Below are positions 22,671 through 35,645 of a stretch of DNA of 64,000 nucleotides, piece by piece (position 1 is the first letter of the stretch; each line of letters starts with the position of its first letter). The notes below the pieces were generated by a model, which saw only the letters and a program-made list of their open reading frames with translations, made no database searches and was not told the origin of the DNA. This DNA comes from Nannobrachium achirus (taxonomy: Eukaryota > Chordata > Actinopteri > Myctophiformes > Myctophidae), in the NCBI GenBank assembly GCA_963921795.1, contig OY997640.1, positions 10,042,737 to 10,106,736 on the forward strand, written 5' to 3'. The position numbers and the translations under genes are program-made.

Positions 22671-23948
22671 TGATTAGTATCAGAATATAGTACAGTCCTG
22701 GGTTCGATTCCCGCCGGGGGGACGCTGTGGGTGCTGGGGGGGTGTGTTCCTCCCTCCGCGTCATCAGCGCCCACAGCGGTGGGGTTGGCGATAGGGCCTT
22801 TCTGTGTGGAGTTTGCATGTTCTCCCTGTGTCTCCTAGGGTAGATGCCCTCACAAAAACATGCAGTAGTCCTGGTTTCTATACTACCTCCCCCTAGCCAG
22901 CCAGGTGCTCCCCAATTCCCCTGGCGCGGCAGGGGGAGAGCGGAAACCAGGACTACAGGTTAGGTAGTTGGCACTGGGTGAGAAAATGGGTTGCAAAAAC
23001 CGTGGGATAAAAATATTAGAAATAAAAAAAGAATATAGTACTCTGCCTCTCTCTCTCCCTCACAGACATTAACATGGCACTCTTATCCGTCAACTGCAAA
23101 CACTCCTAAGTCACGTACGTGCAACATGAACAATGCTTTATTATGATATTTGAATAGAGTTAATGTAGCGTACTGGGAGGATAGTTTTAAGCAAAGCAAG
23201 TAGATTAGTTTAGATACGTTTATTTGATCAACTCATAGTAGCAAGCATACAGTTATACAAGTCATACGTCCACTAAAGCATTATCACCTTTTAAGGTGAT
23301 CAAAAGGAATAGGCTGAAGCTAAAAAAAAAGAAGCTTACGAGTGCCTATCCTACGTCTTCATGGTTTAATAATACATTAATATGTTATAAAAGTGTTCAA
23401 ATTTGCCATATAAAGATAATGTAAATAAAAAGAAACTGTAATTACAGGCCCAAAATACATCAGCATAATAACAAATCAAAGAGTGCCTGTCCTACATATT
23501 CATGGTCTAGGATGCAGTAATATGTTAAAGGTAGAGAGAGGTTCACCATATAAAGAAAAGAAAATGCAGATAAAAAAGGGAAAATGGGCGTGAAAACCCA
23601 ACAAAAGCAAATCAAAGAATGCCTATCCTACATTTTCATGTTTTAAGATAAAGAAATATGTTATAAGAGTATAGGTTCACCTTCTAAAGAGAATGAAATA
23701 AAACGTAAATGAAAACCCAAATATATCAGCAGTAGCTGATATATTTTTCCATTTGAGGGACCTAAAATCCCTATGAAGCTATTGCCATTAATACCTATTT
23801 GATAAGCGATTTGACTCTTATACTGTTATAGAGTATTATTTAAAAGACAAAGAAGCAGCCGCACACACTGTAGCCAAAGTGCCAGTATTTATTTTAGCAC
23901 GCAGAGTAGGGAAACCAATTTTTCGGCAGCAAACTGCCTTCATCAGGG
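22671..23948. repeat. 1.3-kb direct duplication, copy 1
   Basis: It runs from tgattagtatcagaatatag to ctgccttcatcagggtata and is over 90% identical by eye to 24752-26047. This copy has lost the tRNA-like head of the SINE it contains. It includes a 'tatatcagcagtagctgatata' palindrome at about 23724-23750. Confidence 0.9.
22690..23030 (+). mobile_element. tRNA-derived SINE, 5'-truncated
   Basis: It retains the B-box-like ggttcgattcc and the body found in the complete copy at 24779-25128, but the A-box head is deleted. Confidence 0.7.
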
Positions 23949-24489
23949 TATACTGTATAATGTTTCTTTGCACCATGAACAAGCAGGTAGTGTAATTGTT
24001 TTGAAATGATGTTCGTACCTGTGGAAAATAGCCAACAATAGCCTATAATGTTTATTATTATGATGATTATCCAACGTCTATACTCTCCGCTCCGCCACAC
24101 TGTGTGATCAACATCATCATCACCTCTGCTCCGTGTTGAAGTTAAACTTAAATAAAAAGTATCGAAAATGGTATGGAAAAGGGTATCGTATCGATTCCCA
24201 GGTATCGAAAAAGGTATCGTATCGATTCAAAAGTGAACGATACCCATCCCTAACCCACAGTCTCACTATAGAGGTGAGGTTACTCCATGTTTCAAATCAA
24301 ACGTTATCCTCTGGGGAGCACGAATGCACTTGTTTCATGACACACATATGTCTGTTGGATTTTGAGATACAGTGTGAGTGGATGGGAGCAGGAATACATG
24401 TGTACTGTAAATCCTACAACCATCCATCCAGCAGGTTTAGAGATCATGTTTAGGAGCAAATTGTTGGACAACCGACTAACTGGTAACTG

Positions 24490-24750
24490 ATTTCCTTAGA
24501 GCCCCACAACAAGGTCGGGATACCAATTGTATCCAATCAGGATTGAGAACTCACACAGGATACATTAGAGATTAAACAAGTGAATTTGGAAGTGATGACA
24601 AAGAAACAGGAACACAAAAAAGTAGCTTATAAATGGGTAATCTCTCCTGATTGGCTGAAATGTTGTCACCTATCTGAAAATGTATGTTCTGTTCATTAAA
24701 GAGCTGGAGAGACAAGGAGACCCATTGTAATGAACAAACAGCATATAGTA
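24490..24750. repeat. Duplicon 'X', copy 2
   Basis: Closely matches 14260-14525 and 49770-50060. It lies upstream of gene 2 in the same relative place as copy 3 upstream of gene 3. Confidence 0.85.
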
Positions 24751-24751
24751 A

Positions 24752-26047
24752 TGATTAGTATCAGAATATAGTACAATAGGGCACGGTGGCGCAGTGGTTA
24801 GCGCTTCGCCTCACAGCTAGAAGGTCCTGGGTTTGATTCCCGCCAGGGGCCGCTGCGGGCGCTGGGGGTGTGTTCCTCCGCATCATCAGCGCCCATAGTG
24901 GTGGGGTTGGCGATAGGGCCTTTCTGTGTGGAGTTTGCATGTTCTCCCTGTGTCTCCTAGGGTAGATGCCCTCACAAAAACATGCAGTAGTCCTGGTTTC
25001 TATACTACCTCCCCCTAGCCAGCCAGGTGCTCCCCAATTCCCCAGGACTACAGGTTAGGTAGTTGGCACTGGGTGAGAAAATGGGTTGCAAAAACCGTGG
25101 GATAAAAATATTAGAAATAAAAAAAAGAATATAGTACACTCTCTCTCTCTGCCTCTCTCCCTCACAGACATTAACATGGCACTCTTATCCGTCAACTGCA
25201 AACACTCCTAAGTCACGTACATGCAACATGAACAATGCTTTATTATGATATTTGAATACAGTTAATAAAGCGTACTGGGAGGATAGTTTTAAGCAAAGCA
25301 AGTAGATTAGTTTAGTTACGTTTATTTGATCAACTCATAGTAGCAAGCATACAGTTATACAAGTCATACATCCACTAAAGCATTATCACCTTTTAAGGTG
25401 ATCAAAAGGAATAGGCTGAAGCTTAAAAAAGAAGCTTACGAGTGCCTATCCTACGTCTTCATGGTTTAATAATACATTAATATGTCATAAAAGTGTTCAA
25501 ATTTGCCATATAAAGATAAAGTAAATAAAAAGAAACTGTAATTTATACAGGCCCAAAATACATCAGCATAATAACAAATCAAATAGTGCCTGTCCTACAT
25601 ATTCATGGTCTAGGATGCAGTAATATGTTAAAGGTAGAGAGAGGTTCACCACATAAAGAAAAGAAAATGCAAATAAAAAAGGGAAAATGTGCATGAAAAC
25701 CCAACAAAAGCAAATCAAAGAATGCCTATCCTACATTTTCATGTTTTAAGATACAGAAATATGTTATAAGAGTATACAGATTCACCTTCTAAAGAGAATG
25801 AAATAAAACGTAAATGAAAACCCAAATATATCAGCAGTAGCTGATATATTTTTCCATTGAAAAATCCCTATGAAGCTATTGCCATTAATACCTATTTGAT
25901 AAGCGATTTGACTCTTATACTGTTATAGAGTATTATTTAAAAGACAAAGAAGCAGCCGCACACACTGTAGCCAAAGTGCCAGTATTTATTTTAGCACGCA
26001 GAGTAGGGAAACCAATTTTTCGGCAGCAAACTGCCTTCATCAGGGTA
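24752..26047. repeat. 1.3-kb direct duplication, copy 2
   Basis: Partner of 22671-23948. It is complete, including the SINE head, so it is the better model of the source. Confidence 0.9.
24779..25128 (+). mobile_element. tRNA-derived SINE, full-length
   Basis: The head gggcacggtggcgcagtggt contains a Pol III A-box (tggcgcagtgg, 24787-24797) and a B-box (ggtttgattcc, about 24830-24840). The body continues to an A-rich tail. Reverse-oriented relatives lie at 33052-33380 and 59537-59856. Confidence 0.85.
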
Positions 26048-26059
26048 TATGGTATATGA

Positions 26060-27440
26060 TAATACTCTTCATCAAGAGTATTATCTATGTTGCCACTATG
26101 ATATAAAATATAAAAATAAAAGTGAAAATAAAACTCAAAAAGACAAGAATAAAAAGAAGACTATGTTTTTTTTGGATAAGACGTTTTTAACAGAGGCTTA
26201 TTATTATTAGTATGCACCTATAGACCTCTGGTTGGTTTGGTCGTGTGAGAGACAAAGCCATATTACAGAACATTTTCATACTAATGTGACTTCATTCCCA
26301 GTCAGGTCATGAATTATTAGGGCAGGTGTAGACATTTGGTTGAGTTACCTTTGGCCTATAAATGTAGCATGGTGATGCACTGTCAAGCTAGATTTATACT
26401 TGGTTGAACTTGCAAATGAAGTATACTGTATCAAGCCCTTCACCTTTCTGTGTGAGGTTTGCAGTTTACCTTCATGTTTAGATAGGTTTGCAGGTTCTCC
26501 AGCGTATTCCCATGGTACGAACATCATTACAAACCAATTACACTACCTGCTTGTTCATGGTGCAAAGAAACGTCATACGTCATACCCTGAAGAAGGCAGT
26601 TTGCTGCCGAAACATCGGTTTCCCTATTCTGCGTGCTAAAATAAATACTGGCACTTTGGCTACAGTGTGTGCGGCTGCTTCTTTGTCTTTTAAAGACTAT
26701 TATTGAGATTATTCTGCCATGAGCCGACCCTACAAGGACTTTGGTGTGCGTAGTATCCTCCTGCGCACGTCATTATCCTGAATATTAGTTGGGCATTTAA
26801 ATTCTTGGCTTCCACTCTGCACTCCTCCACTGACATTTTACCTCCCCTCTTCTCTGTCTCTATACACGTGCATCATTTTCACTGTTTTTAGTGCTTTATT
26901 ATGATATTTGAATAAAGTGAACTGACTGGAAGGTCATTTTAAGCAAAGCGAGCATTGAGCACCAATTGTTAAATAAGACATTTTACTAATGGCTTCTAGC
27001 TTCACTGCTCTCAATGAACCCCTTTGAAATAAAGTATGACAGTCGACTGGTAGAGTATCAGCTTCATGCACATGAAACACAATATAAATGCACTCCTTAA
27101 TTACTTTTCTTGAAGCTGTTGTTCATTCTTTCAGCACAAGTTTGTAATTTAAAATTACAAATGATCAAAACAAAAAAGAAGGGTTAGGGTTAGGGTTATT
27201 AGGGTCATTATAATCTCACTAAAGCGCCTTTTGTGCATCTTCTTACAATAAATGCAGGGAATCTCTGTACGTATGTATGTACTATGTATATAGGCTACTT
27301 CTGTAATCCACCTTAGAGAATTTGCCACACACGTCGCAGGCGACCTGAGGGAGTGCAGTGACGGCATCGAGTCGGTCTGATATGAGGTTGTCCAGAACCT
27401 CCAGAAAAGGCTCTGGTCAAGGCCCAAATGAGCCAATAGA
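26060..27440. repeat. 5' flank of gene 2, duplicated upstream of gene 3
   Basis: Segments such as caggtcatgaatta, gcagtttacctt, gactggtagagtatcagctt and aatgcagggaatctctgtac occur in the same order at about 51660-52770. An element end 'cagtttgctgccgaaacat' lies at 26588-26640, inverted relative to 23925 and 26020. No gene seen. Confidence 0.75.
27181..27200. repeat. Short TTAGGG-like tract
   Basis: Three consecutive GGGTTA units. Similar telomere-like tracts occur at 44153-44215 and 48523-48560. Confidence 0.8.
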
Positions 27441-27980
27441 TCAGTGGTTCTCAACCTTTTCAGGCCGCGACCCCCAAAATAATCATATTTTAACTGGGGA
27501 CCCCCCATCCTGACGAGCATTAAGAGTTGAGGCATTACATTTTGTATAACATGGTTCTATTGTGAAAATAGCAGCTCTACATGCTCACTAAATTAGATAC
27601 CTCGTACCTTTTCTTTTTCTTAGTTTTTAACTACAATTGAACACAACACCTTTTGAAAAGATTGTCGCTCATATTGAATTATCTTAATGCAACAGCTGCA
27701 AAACAAACAAAACCATATCAAACCCTAGACATGCTTTGTTGACTGGAGTCCCCCAGGGGTCTATACTAGTCCCCCTAATGTTTTACCTCTACACCAAATA
27801 TATTCACTGAAAACAGCCTTACGCTTCGTGAAGTGTTGTGAGATTGTAGTTGTGCTAGTTTTACCAACGTTTCTCCCCAGAATAGGAGGAGAAAGCATTC
27901 AGTACTTTGCATACCTGCAGAGGTCACATCAGCCAATGGAATAGTGGTGATAAAGTTGGACATGGTGATTGGTGGTTGAA

Positions 27981-28063
27981 GGGCCAATAAGGCAGTGTGA
28001 CTACATTTAAAAAGACTCCACTGTCCCACCTGGAGGACAGTCACTGGAAGATCAGTGACAAAC
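27981..28063 (+). promoter_or_regulatory. Core promoter and 5' UTR of protease gene 2
   Basis: CCAAT at 27984-27988 and a TATA-like tttaaaaa at 28006-28013, with the same spacing to the ATG (28064) as in genes 1 and 3. Confidence 0.65.
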
Positions 28064-29738
28064 ATGACTCCACTCATGTTCCTTCTGCTGCTGTGGGCTG
28101 GTGAGTATTCAACCATGTTCTGCTTTATGATATAATGATTATGTTTTAAATGTCACTGTTAAATTTAATCTGTTTTCTTTGAGCAAATCAATTTGTCATT
28201 CTCCTACAGGTGTCACAACAGGCAGTGTAGAAAAGAGAGTCATCAATGGTGTTGAATGTGATCCTAATGAACGTCGGTACCAAGTAAAACTGATAGCAAT
28301 CGATAGGAGAACTGGTAACTCTGGCCTTTGTGGAGGCTCTCTGCTCAGTGATAGATGGATTCTAACAGTAGCTCATTGTTGGATAGATGGACGGTGAGAG
28401 GATCACTTTGTTAATTTAAATATGTATTTACTCCATATTGTTCAACAAAATCCTTGTGTAATTGCTGTAATTGACTTTATAACTTAGACATTAGCAATGC
28501 AAGACAAGTCTATTATGGACTGATCAGTAGTCCCAGTAGGAGTTGGATTTGTTCTGTTACTGATACCCTGATGTTGATGTACTGAGTTTGTTCAAATGGA
28601 CACAATAAATAGTTATACAGTGTATGAAAAGAAACATGACAAAAATAAAATAAAATCAGACAGTACGCCATTTGATGAAGCTGCTGGTATTCAGATGGTG
28701 CTACTGTATTTGATGTGTGGCCGGCTGGCCGCTGATATTGAGACAGTATTAGTGTTGATTTTGACAGCATCATTTTGATTTCGATTTAGTCATAGTCTTT
28801 TGAATACATTTTTCATTTGTTCGTTTTCAGACGGTTCTAGTTTATTTTTATGAGTGTGCTTACTGTGTTGGGTGTGTGTTTATGGCCGACTGTGTTCGGA
28901 TGGGGAATCGAACCTGCAACGTGATATCGCTAGTAAATGTATCGTTACACCCCTACTGGATATAGTGTATAATATTTTGAAATGAAAACCTTCTTATCTT
29001 ATATTTTGGCAGGGAGCATTTAGCACAAATAAATGTGCACCCACACTACTCAGGACAGTATGAAATAATCAAGAAAAAAGACCGCCACATCTACAGAGAC
29101 CCCCACAGGCATGACATCATGCTACTGCAGCTGCACTCCTTCCTAGACATACGAATGGTTCATCCGATTGCTCTTCCAACCAACTGCCCAGATCAACCTT
29201 CTACTATAGAGAAGATGTTTGGGTGTTGCACCTGGGCCACGTATAAATATCCACTTACCCGTGGTGCTCCACTTAGAGTAGGAGGCCATGGTCTTACTAA
29301 GCCTACACAAATTGGATTAAGTAAAGGTGAGTTCTCAACCATCTTTGATTGTTTTGCGGTCTAAATGCCAGATCCTTCTAGAAACATTTGAATATTGTGT
29401 AAAAAAAAGCATTGCAGATGCCATAGCACCCCAAATCATAACGGACTCCGGAAACGTCCCACTGGACTTCAAGCAACTCTGACTTTAGAAGGTTGACATT
29501 TCTATTACAAATCCTTGTTTTGAGTGGTCTCGTGTAATATTTTGAAATATGAACTTTTGATATTCATGAGCTGTATGCCATAAACATCCAAAGTTTTAAC
29601 AAAAAAAGGTTTGGAATAATTCACTGAATGTCCAATGTATCCAGAATATAATTATGAAAGTTTCAAGAAATACAATTATGAAAGTTTCAAGAAAATATTG
29701 CCTACTTTTACACAATATTCAAATTTGTCGAGAAGGAC

Positions 29739-29833
<95 letters not shown>

Positions 29834-30425
29834 TACTGTTGAACTTGTCATTTCATTAAGTCTGTTTGTATTAAATGGCATCTGTGAATTATAATCCTGG
29901 TTCTCAACAGAGGAGTACGGAAAAGGTTCAACTACTGACATCCTCCAGTGTGCAGACATGGAAGTTGTCGACTGTATCAACGTTAAAGATGGCCGGGCAT
30001 TTGTTAAAGATAGTCCATTCCGCTACAAGGTCTTCTGTGGCAAAGGCATTGGTCCCAAACCTGCTGATCTATGTCCAGTATGTGTAGATGTTAACACACG
30101 ACTACATTCCAATTTCTGTTCAGGAATAAATGATACATAATATAATCAATGTTATTTATAAACTTTAATGCATTGAAATGCTATACTACACCCCACAGAA
30201 TCTGTAGGAACAAATTCCAACTTCACCAACATGACACGTTACATAGCCTATGTATAAGTTTTGTTTATATTTGAATACCTCCAAACAGGTCTCAGATTAC
30301 TGTACGTGTGGAAAATATTGAATAATTTGAAAAGGAATCAATTTGAGATTAAGTCGTTAGTGAAAGTTTTGTTTAGTAGTTTCTTTGAAAGTTGATCTGA
30401 TTGAGATAAATGTTTCTCAGAAAGT

Positions 30426-30486
<61 letters not shown>

Positions 30487-30643
30487 GGGTGACTCAGGTT
30501 CAGGAGTGGTGCATAACAATCAGATTTATGGGGTTCATGTTGCAAGTCCAGATTCAGCTTGCCTGTATGAAGCAACCTTCATGAATGTCTGCTATTACAA
30601 GAAATGGATCGAGAAAAAAACGGGACTCAAATTCAATCCCTGA
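28064..30643 (+). CDS. Trypsin-like S1A serine protease 2 (intact, 285 aa)
   Basis: Five exons with GT-AG borders: 28064-28100, 28210-28393, 29013-29326, 29911-30077 and 30488-30643 (stop TGA). The protein starts with signal peptide MTPLMFLLLLWAG, then a short propeptide ending KR(22). Cleavage there would free the VING N-terminus that inserts into the active site. Catalytic triad: His68 (LTVAHC), Asp108 (HDIMLL), Ser237 (GDSGSG). Asp231, six residues before Ser237, corresponds to trypsin Asp189, which predicts preference for Arg/Lys. Conserved Cys pairs 42-58, 168-182 and 191-220 are visible. The usual Ser-Trp-Gly at 214-216 is replaced (YGVHVASPDSAC), so the non-primed side of the cleft is atypical. 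It is a secreted zymogen; the substrate is unknown. It resembles teleost trypsin/granzyme-like tandem families. The CCAAT/TATA promoter and the 3' UTR are shared with genes 1 and 3. Confidence 0.9.
29742..29833. repeat. (TA)n followed by (GA)n
   Basis: About 65 nt of TA, then GA, in intron 3 of gene 2. The ORFs across it are spurious. Confidence 0.95.
30429..30487. repeat. (CT)n tract forming the exon 5 acceptor of gene 2
   Basis: CT repeat runs up to cgcag, placing the AG at 30486-30487 immediately after the microsatellite. Confidence 0.95.
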
Positions 30644-30700
30644 AACATAGCAAAGTTGTAAAGTCAACTGAGCAGTGTTGGTTTCTCTGTCATGATAACC

Positions 30701-30706
30701 AATAAA
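30701..30706 (+). terminator. Poly(A) signal AATAAA, gene 2
   Basis: Lies 58 bp after the stop, in the conserved gataaccaataaaatgatgag context. Confidence 0.8.
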
Positions 30707-31470
30707 ATGATGAGATCTCAGATCTCCCTATGAGCAACAGATGATTTGTGTGTTTTTCTTCTTTATAAAAATCTTTCCAGGGAAAATAGGTAACAAAGAA
30801 AGGAAGGGACTGATAATCCTCCAGACAGATGTTCTACAGGGGTGTTCACACTTTTTTTTTTAACTTTAGAACTACTTTTAAAATGCTAAACAAGATCTAC
30901 CAACCAAAACATTATTGTAATAATTATTAATAACGCCCTGGCATTACATATAAAGACACACATACTTGGAATGGAACACATAGTGAAAAAAATACTCTCC
31001 CAACTCTGCACGGAAGTGGGAAGTGATAGATTTTCACGTTCGATTATTGCACACAGTTTTATATAGTATAGTGTTTGTAATGCTACTGACGTTTGTGCGC
31101 AGCATGATTGAAAACAGAGCATTGAAATGTGGGTTTGCCTATAAGCCGGGAGCTGACAGCCCTTCTTGATGTCAATCAAGTGGCAGATGCCAAAACAGGA
31201 GGAGCTTTGTGATACATATTTTAATACATAATATGTATTAAAATATAATATATTTCAAAATATTATTTTGAAATATATTTATTAAAAGTAATTTAGGGTC
31301 ATGGTATGTGGTCTTAGCCTCGTACTCCACTCTCCTTACCCCTTGAATTCGAATAGAAGGTAGGAGGAGTCAGTTTACTATAGGCTAAATGTGGTCTGCA
31401 CAGCCACATCTACTGGAAGATCATGATCTAGGTCACCCCTGTATGAATTGTCTGCTGTCTCCATTTGTCA

Positions 31471-31805
31471 GACTTTTTTTATTTTATTTTTTTATTTAAA
31501 CTCGGAAATACAATTGAGCGCAAGCACTCATTTACAACGCAACCGAGATACAACAATGAACAACAACATATATACATATATACATTTACAGACATCATTT
31601 GAAATAATCAAAAAGAGAATACTTGAAAACTGTAGAAAGTTCAAGAAACTAAAAGCTAAATTAATTAAAACATATACAGTTTAGAACAAAGGTGTTAGAA
31701 ACCATCATCCTAAATTGGCCTAAGGCCGGCAGATATTTTATTTTTAATGATTTTTGGAGCTTGTTCCATGCAAGTGGAGCACTGATAGAAAATGCTGCCT
31801 TGCTT
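31471..31805. mobile_element. Retroelement-like insertion private to unit 2
   Basis: The gene 3 unit reads cagacttgcttgacagaaat without interruption. Here about 335 bp, starting with a T-rich tttatttaaactcgg stretch, splits the same site. The content (T-rich end, ttgttccatgcaagtggagc) resembles the 3' part of a non-LTR element on the minus strand. Boundaries are approximate. Confidence 0.5.
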
Positions 31806-32408
31806 GCCAGAAATCTTAATCTAATAAAGTGCAACAAAATATCTTAGCTAAATTGTATCAATCAAACTTTATGCTATATGGTTCTTCTCCTTGTGTCCAA
31901 TAGTCAACCTAAAATGCCATGATTAACAACAAGTCTGGTAATTCTTGATCTTGAAAAATGCTTTTTGTCCGTTCTGTTTTGAAATGTATTCCCAAAGCTT
32001 GGGAGTTGGGACATGTTTATATGATTCTAATGTGGAGATACAAAAGTTGTGTTGTTGTCTTTAAATCTTTTTTTTTTCTGGGCCAGCTATGAATCAAATC
32101 AATACTAATGGTATGACTCCCCATCCAAAAAATGTTAATTCATTTTGCCAGTTTGCCAAGAAAGAAAAAGAAAAACACTCTCTTTCACTCTCTCTGTAGT
32201 AGGCTACAGCACAAGTCCAGTCAAAACAAATACAGTCAATACAAAAACATTTAGTAGGCTACAGCACAAGTAGACTACAGTCCAAACACCGTTCTCTCTC
32301 TTGATGACCTTTGCCTCCCCCAAGTGGTATTTTATGGAAGTGCATAGAGCCTGACTTAAATGAAGAAAAAATCACACCCGTGTGAACTGAGCGGTGGAGT
32401 CTGTGCAC

Positions 32409-32413
32409 GCGTG

Positions 32414-32461
<48 letters not shown>

Positions 32462-32625
32462 TGTGTGTGAGTGTGAGTGTGCCTTGCCTGTTCTGGCCTG
32501 GCCTGAACAACAGCGCCCCTCCCTTAACATGTGTGGCCAGAAAAGGTACTACACTTGAGGCTACATACAGACCCACCCACATACATACATACATACATAC
32601 ATACATACAAACAAACAAACATACA
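32409..32625. repeat. Simple-repeat cluster: GT/GTGC and CATA
   Basis: (GT)n then (GTGC)n at 32409-32480, and (ACAT)n at about 32578-32625. Confidence 0.9.
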
Positions 32626-33051
32626 TACCTACACACACGGCCACGCTATGGAGACGGTGTGACCACCGCTCAAAAACTGTATAGTAATAGTAGTATAGTA
32701 TTAGTAGTGTAGGCCCTGTCTGTATAATTGTAAACTAAACCATGATTTATCTTTACAGTATATAATTGAACATTTGATCTAAATATTATCAATACTGGGT
32801 TAGTAATGATTTGTTCAGGTGGTCCCGTGCACAAAACAACACTCAATTGACTGTATTCTGGGTCCAGGTGACCATTATAATTACAGGTCTGTACTGAGAG
32901 TGTAAAAATGTAATCAATTATTTTGTAATTATTAATTAATTAATTAATTCTTTGTGTGTCTTAGTGGACACCAAGGCAGTGCAGAGAGCACTGAGTGGGC
33001 ACGGGCTCAAACCTCACAAAATTGCCTTTTGGGGTGTTTTTTTTTTTTTTG

Positions 33052-33380
33052 TAATGCATTTTTTTCACCCAGTGCCAATTGCCTAAGCTGTAGTCCTGGG
33101 TTCTGCCCTTCCCTCTGCCACGCTTGGGGAGCCCTGGCTGGCCAGGGGGAGGAATTATAGAAACCAGGACTACTGCATGTTTTTGTGAGGGTATCTACCC
33201 TAGGAGACACGGGGAGAACATGCAAACTCAACACACAAAGGCCCTTTCGCCAACCCCACCTAGGGTGTGGGAGCAGATGATGCGGAGGAGCTAACCAGCG
33301 CCCACAGCATCCCCCGGCAGGAATCAAACCCAGGACCTTCTAGCTGTGAGGCTATAGGTACCCACTGCACCACCATGCCC
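33052..33380 (-). mobile_element. tRNA-derived SINE, minus strand
   Basis: Reverse complement of the 24779-25128 SINE body, with its tRNA-like head near 33345-33380 degraded. It is shared with gene 3's 3' flank, so it predates the duplication. Confidence 0.8.
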
Positions 33381-33389
33381 CTGGGGTGG

Positions 33390-34500
33390 TCTTTTTGTGG
33401 GGGTCCCTCATGCCATTTCACACCAGAAATGTAGCTACAAAACACAGATGCTTTCTGGACATCCTCAAATAAAGTTGTTTGCAGCTGCAAGGTTAACGAG
33501 ATGGGAAGGCAGTTGACATCTCTGCATCAGGTGAAACTAAAACTGAGGGATGTCAGCCAGCTCATTTAAGTTAAAATTATAAATAATACTTATTATAGTG
33601 AAATTATAATTATTTAGTCAAACGTTCATCTTGATATGGACCACGGATGTTGGCAAAAGGGCACTTTGAGGCAAAAGGGCAGGCTGTAAATGCTGTGGAT
33701 CAAGGATTTCCATGGATTATGAATGTTGAGAGTTATTATAATGTAGTTGTAATAACTACTATAACTAACAACTATTGTTGGACACTTAGAAACACTGTCT
33801 CTCAGGTGACAAAAATCAGCTGTACTTGTCCAGTTCTGCCCTCCTCTGCCGTGATGCTCCTTCTAATTGGATGAGAAGGCCATGTTTTTGCTCTTTCCCT
33901 GCACAATCTTTCACTGTGGTCAGTCACTCACATCCTACTGTTGAATAATTGTTTCATTGTCTGACACACCTCATACACTCCATTAATCCATTGTCTTCAA
34001 AAAATAAAATTACTATCCCACAAAGGACTGAACAGACGTTTTGACATTTTCAGGGAATCTTGTCTTTCTGTAGGCTACGGGTACAACATACAATACCACA
34101 AATCTCCAGCAGCACATTGATGAGCATGTCATCCCGACACGAGTCACCAAGTAGATTAAATTGTGAATATTTAGAATATGTTTAATGAAAAGGTATCGGT
34201 GATATTATTCGTAGAAAAAGGAAAAGAAAAGTGTGCCACGGACATAGACACGTCTTGCCATGGATATGTTTGTCCATGCGCGGACATGCTGATGAGCCCT
34301 GGTGCGTTCCCACCAACAGATCAAATATCTTTCTAGTTGCTTGAATCGCTCCACTTTGTCACGCTTAGGGATGGAGCTCGACACTCAAGCCCATTACAAA
34401 CTCGATAACAAATTCTGTGTACCCGGTATCAATATGCTTTGGGCTTATCAAGCCTGTTATCGAGCATAACGGCCTATCATGTTTAAACAATCAAGACAAG
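33390..34500. other. Gene-free stretch
   Basis: AT-rich unique-looking sequence with short ORFs only. No splice-supported coding segment recognised. Confidence 0.4.
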
Positions 34501-34533
34501 ATTGATTTTTAATCTGTTATTTCCAGTGCTTCT

Positions 34534-34767
34534 TCATAAAGTAGTTTTATAGTTGACTGTGGAGCCTGGCTCCAAACAGTAACACAGTATGATATACGGG
34601 AAAATATCATGCATGCATAAAAAGTTAGGATGCATGCTATATCTGCTCAGGTTTGTTTTTAGAGTTTGGCTTAACTTTTTCATGTGCTTATCAAAATTAA
34701 GTTGAGAGTCAAGAAATGACACCCCATGGACAGTGACTGAGTGAGGGGAGGCATGTGCCTGGACCAT
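34534..34767 (-). pseudogene. Degenerate LINE reverse-transcriptase C-terminal fragment
   Basis: The minus-strand frame reads VHGVSFLDSQLNFDKHMKK followed by a Leu-rich helix and IILCYCLEPGS. This fits the region just after the RT core of fish non-LTR elements (LGV..D..L.F..H..K and later H..YC...W). It is only 77 codons, with neither the RT core nor the endonuclease. A dead fragment. Confidence 0.5.
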
Positions 34768-35564
34768 TAATTACTATTCACTGGCTGAAAATATCAGATT
34801 ACAAGCTCACAATGTCTCTTTGGAAATGAATTTACAGTCATAATGTACCAAGCTATACTGTCTGTGAAAGATAACAAAACCCATCTGTGTTCTATTGAAA
34901 AATGCAATGCAATGCTTTGCTTTTGCAGGACAGTGGTTTGACTTTGCATCTGTCAATCAACAGGACCATAGGGCAGGACCTATGTTCTCATTGGGTAATC
35001 CCTTGGTCTGGATTGCTTTGGTCTGTCCGTAAGTAGCAAAGCTATTGCCAGCTCTGACATATTTAAATCCCACTGAATGTCTCTAGAGTTTTTATCTGTA
35101 GATAAAGTAGGCCTATTATCAATGAAATAAAAGTTATGGCAGATTTGAATGATAGTCAGTTGAGGGATGTGATGTTTACTTTATCAGCCGTGCTCAATCA
35201 ATGTCATCATCTTTTCCAGTAATACATTGCCTAATTAACCCCTAATTGTCTATGCCATTATGCTACACATTTTACAATGATAATATCAGACTTATTATGT
35301 CTGCATTAACCACGGAGCCACAAAGAAACATACAAGCCATTGTTTTGAAACTAAGCCAATCTACGAGCTCACAACAAATTACATTGTACAAACATTTCAG
35401 AAATGTTTCTAATAATGTATTAATTTACTTGGCCTATAATGACATGCTCAAAATAGGGCATGCCAAGGTTAAAGAGGTTGGAAAGATAAGCTGAAAAACA
35501 GCCATAAAGGCCATGCACATCCAGAGCCATATAGGCTGGGTGCTAGACTCAAGGTGATCAACAA

Positions 35565-35645
35565 TAAAAATAGATAAAAGTCTGCACACCAATTTCCCAG
35601 TATACTGGGAACAGCAAAATTGGTGTGCAGACTTTTTTCTATTTT
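35565..35645. repeat. Inverted repeat hairpin
   Basis: aaaaatagataaaagtctgc pairs with gcagacttttttctattttt, with cacaccaatt / aattggtgtg inside. The loop includes a cccagtatactggga palindrome. Confidence 0.85.

Larger units (their letters stand above)
30710..33050. repeat. 3' duplicon of gene 2
   Basis: It matches 57067-59536 downstream of gene 3 in segments: 30740-31440 versus 57090-57720, 31805-32340 versus 58180-58740, and 32780-33010 versus 58840-59490. Each copy has private insertions: 31471-31805 here, 57727-58126 in the other. No gene. Confidence 0.85.

Noticed and set aside
24779-24850. tRNA-like head with A and B boxes considered as a tRNA gene
   Set aside because: It continues into a dispersed repeat body and recurs at several sites, so it is a SINE. 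No clean cloverleaf was drawn.
32954-33490. ORFs across 33.0-33.5 kb and 59.3-60.0 kb
   Set aside because: Translations of the minus-strand SINE copies, repeated in both duplication units.
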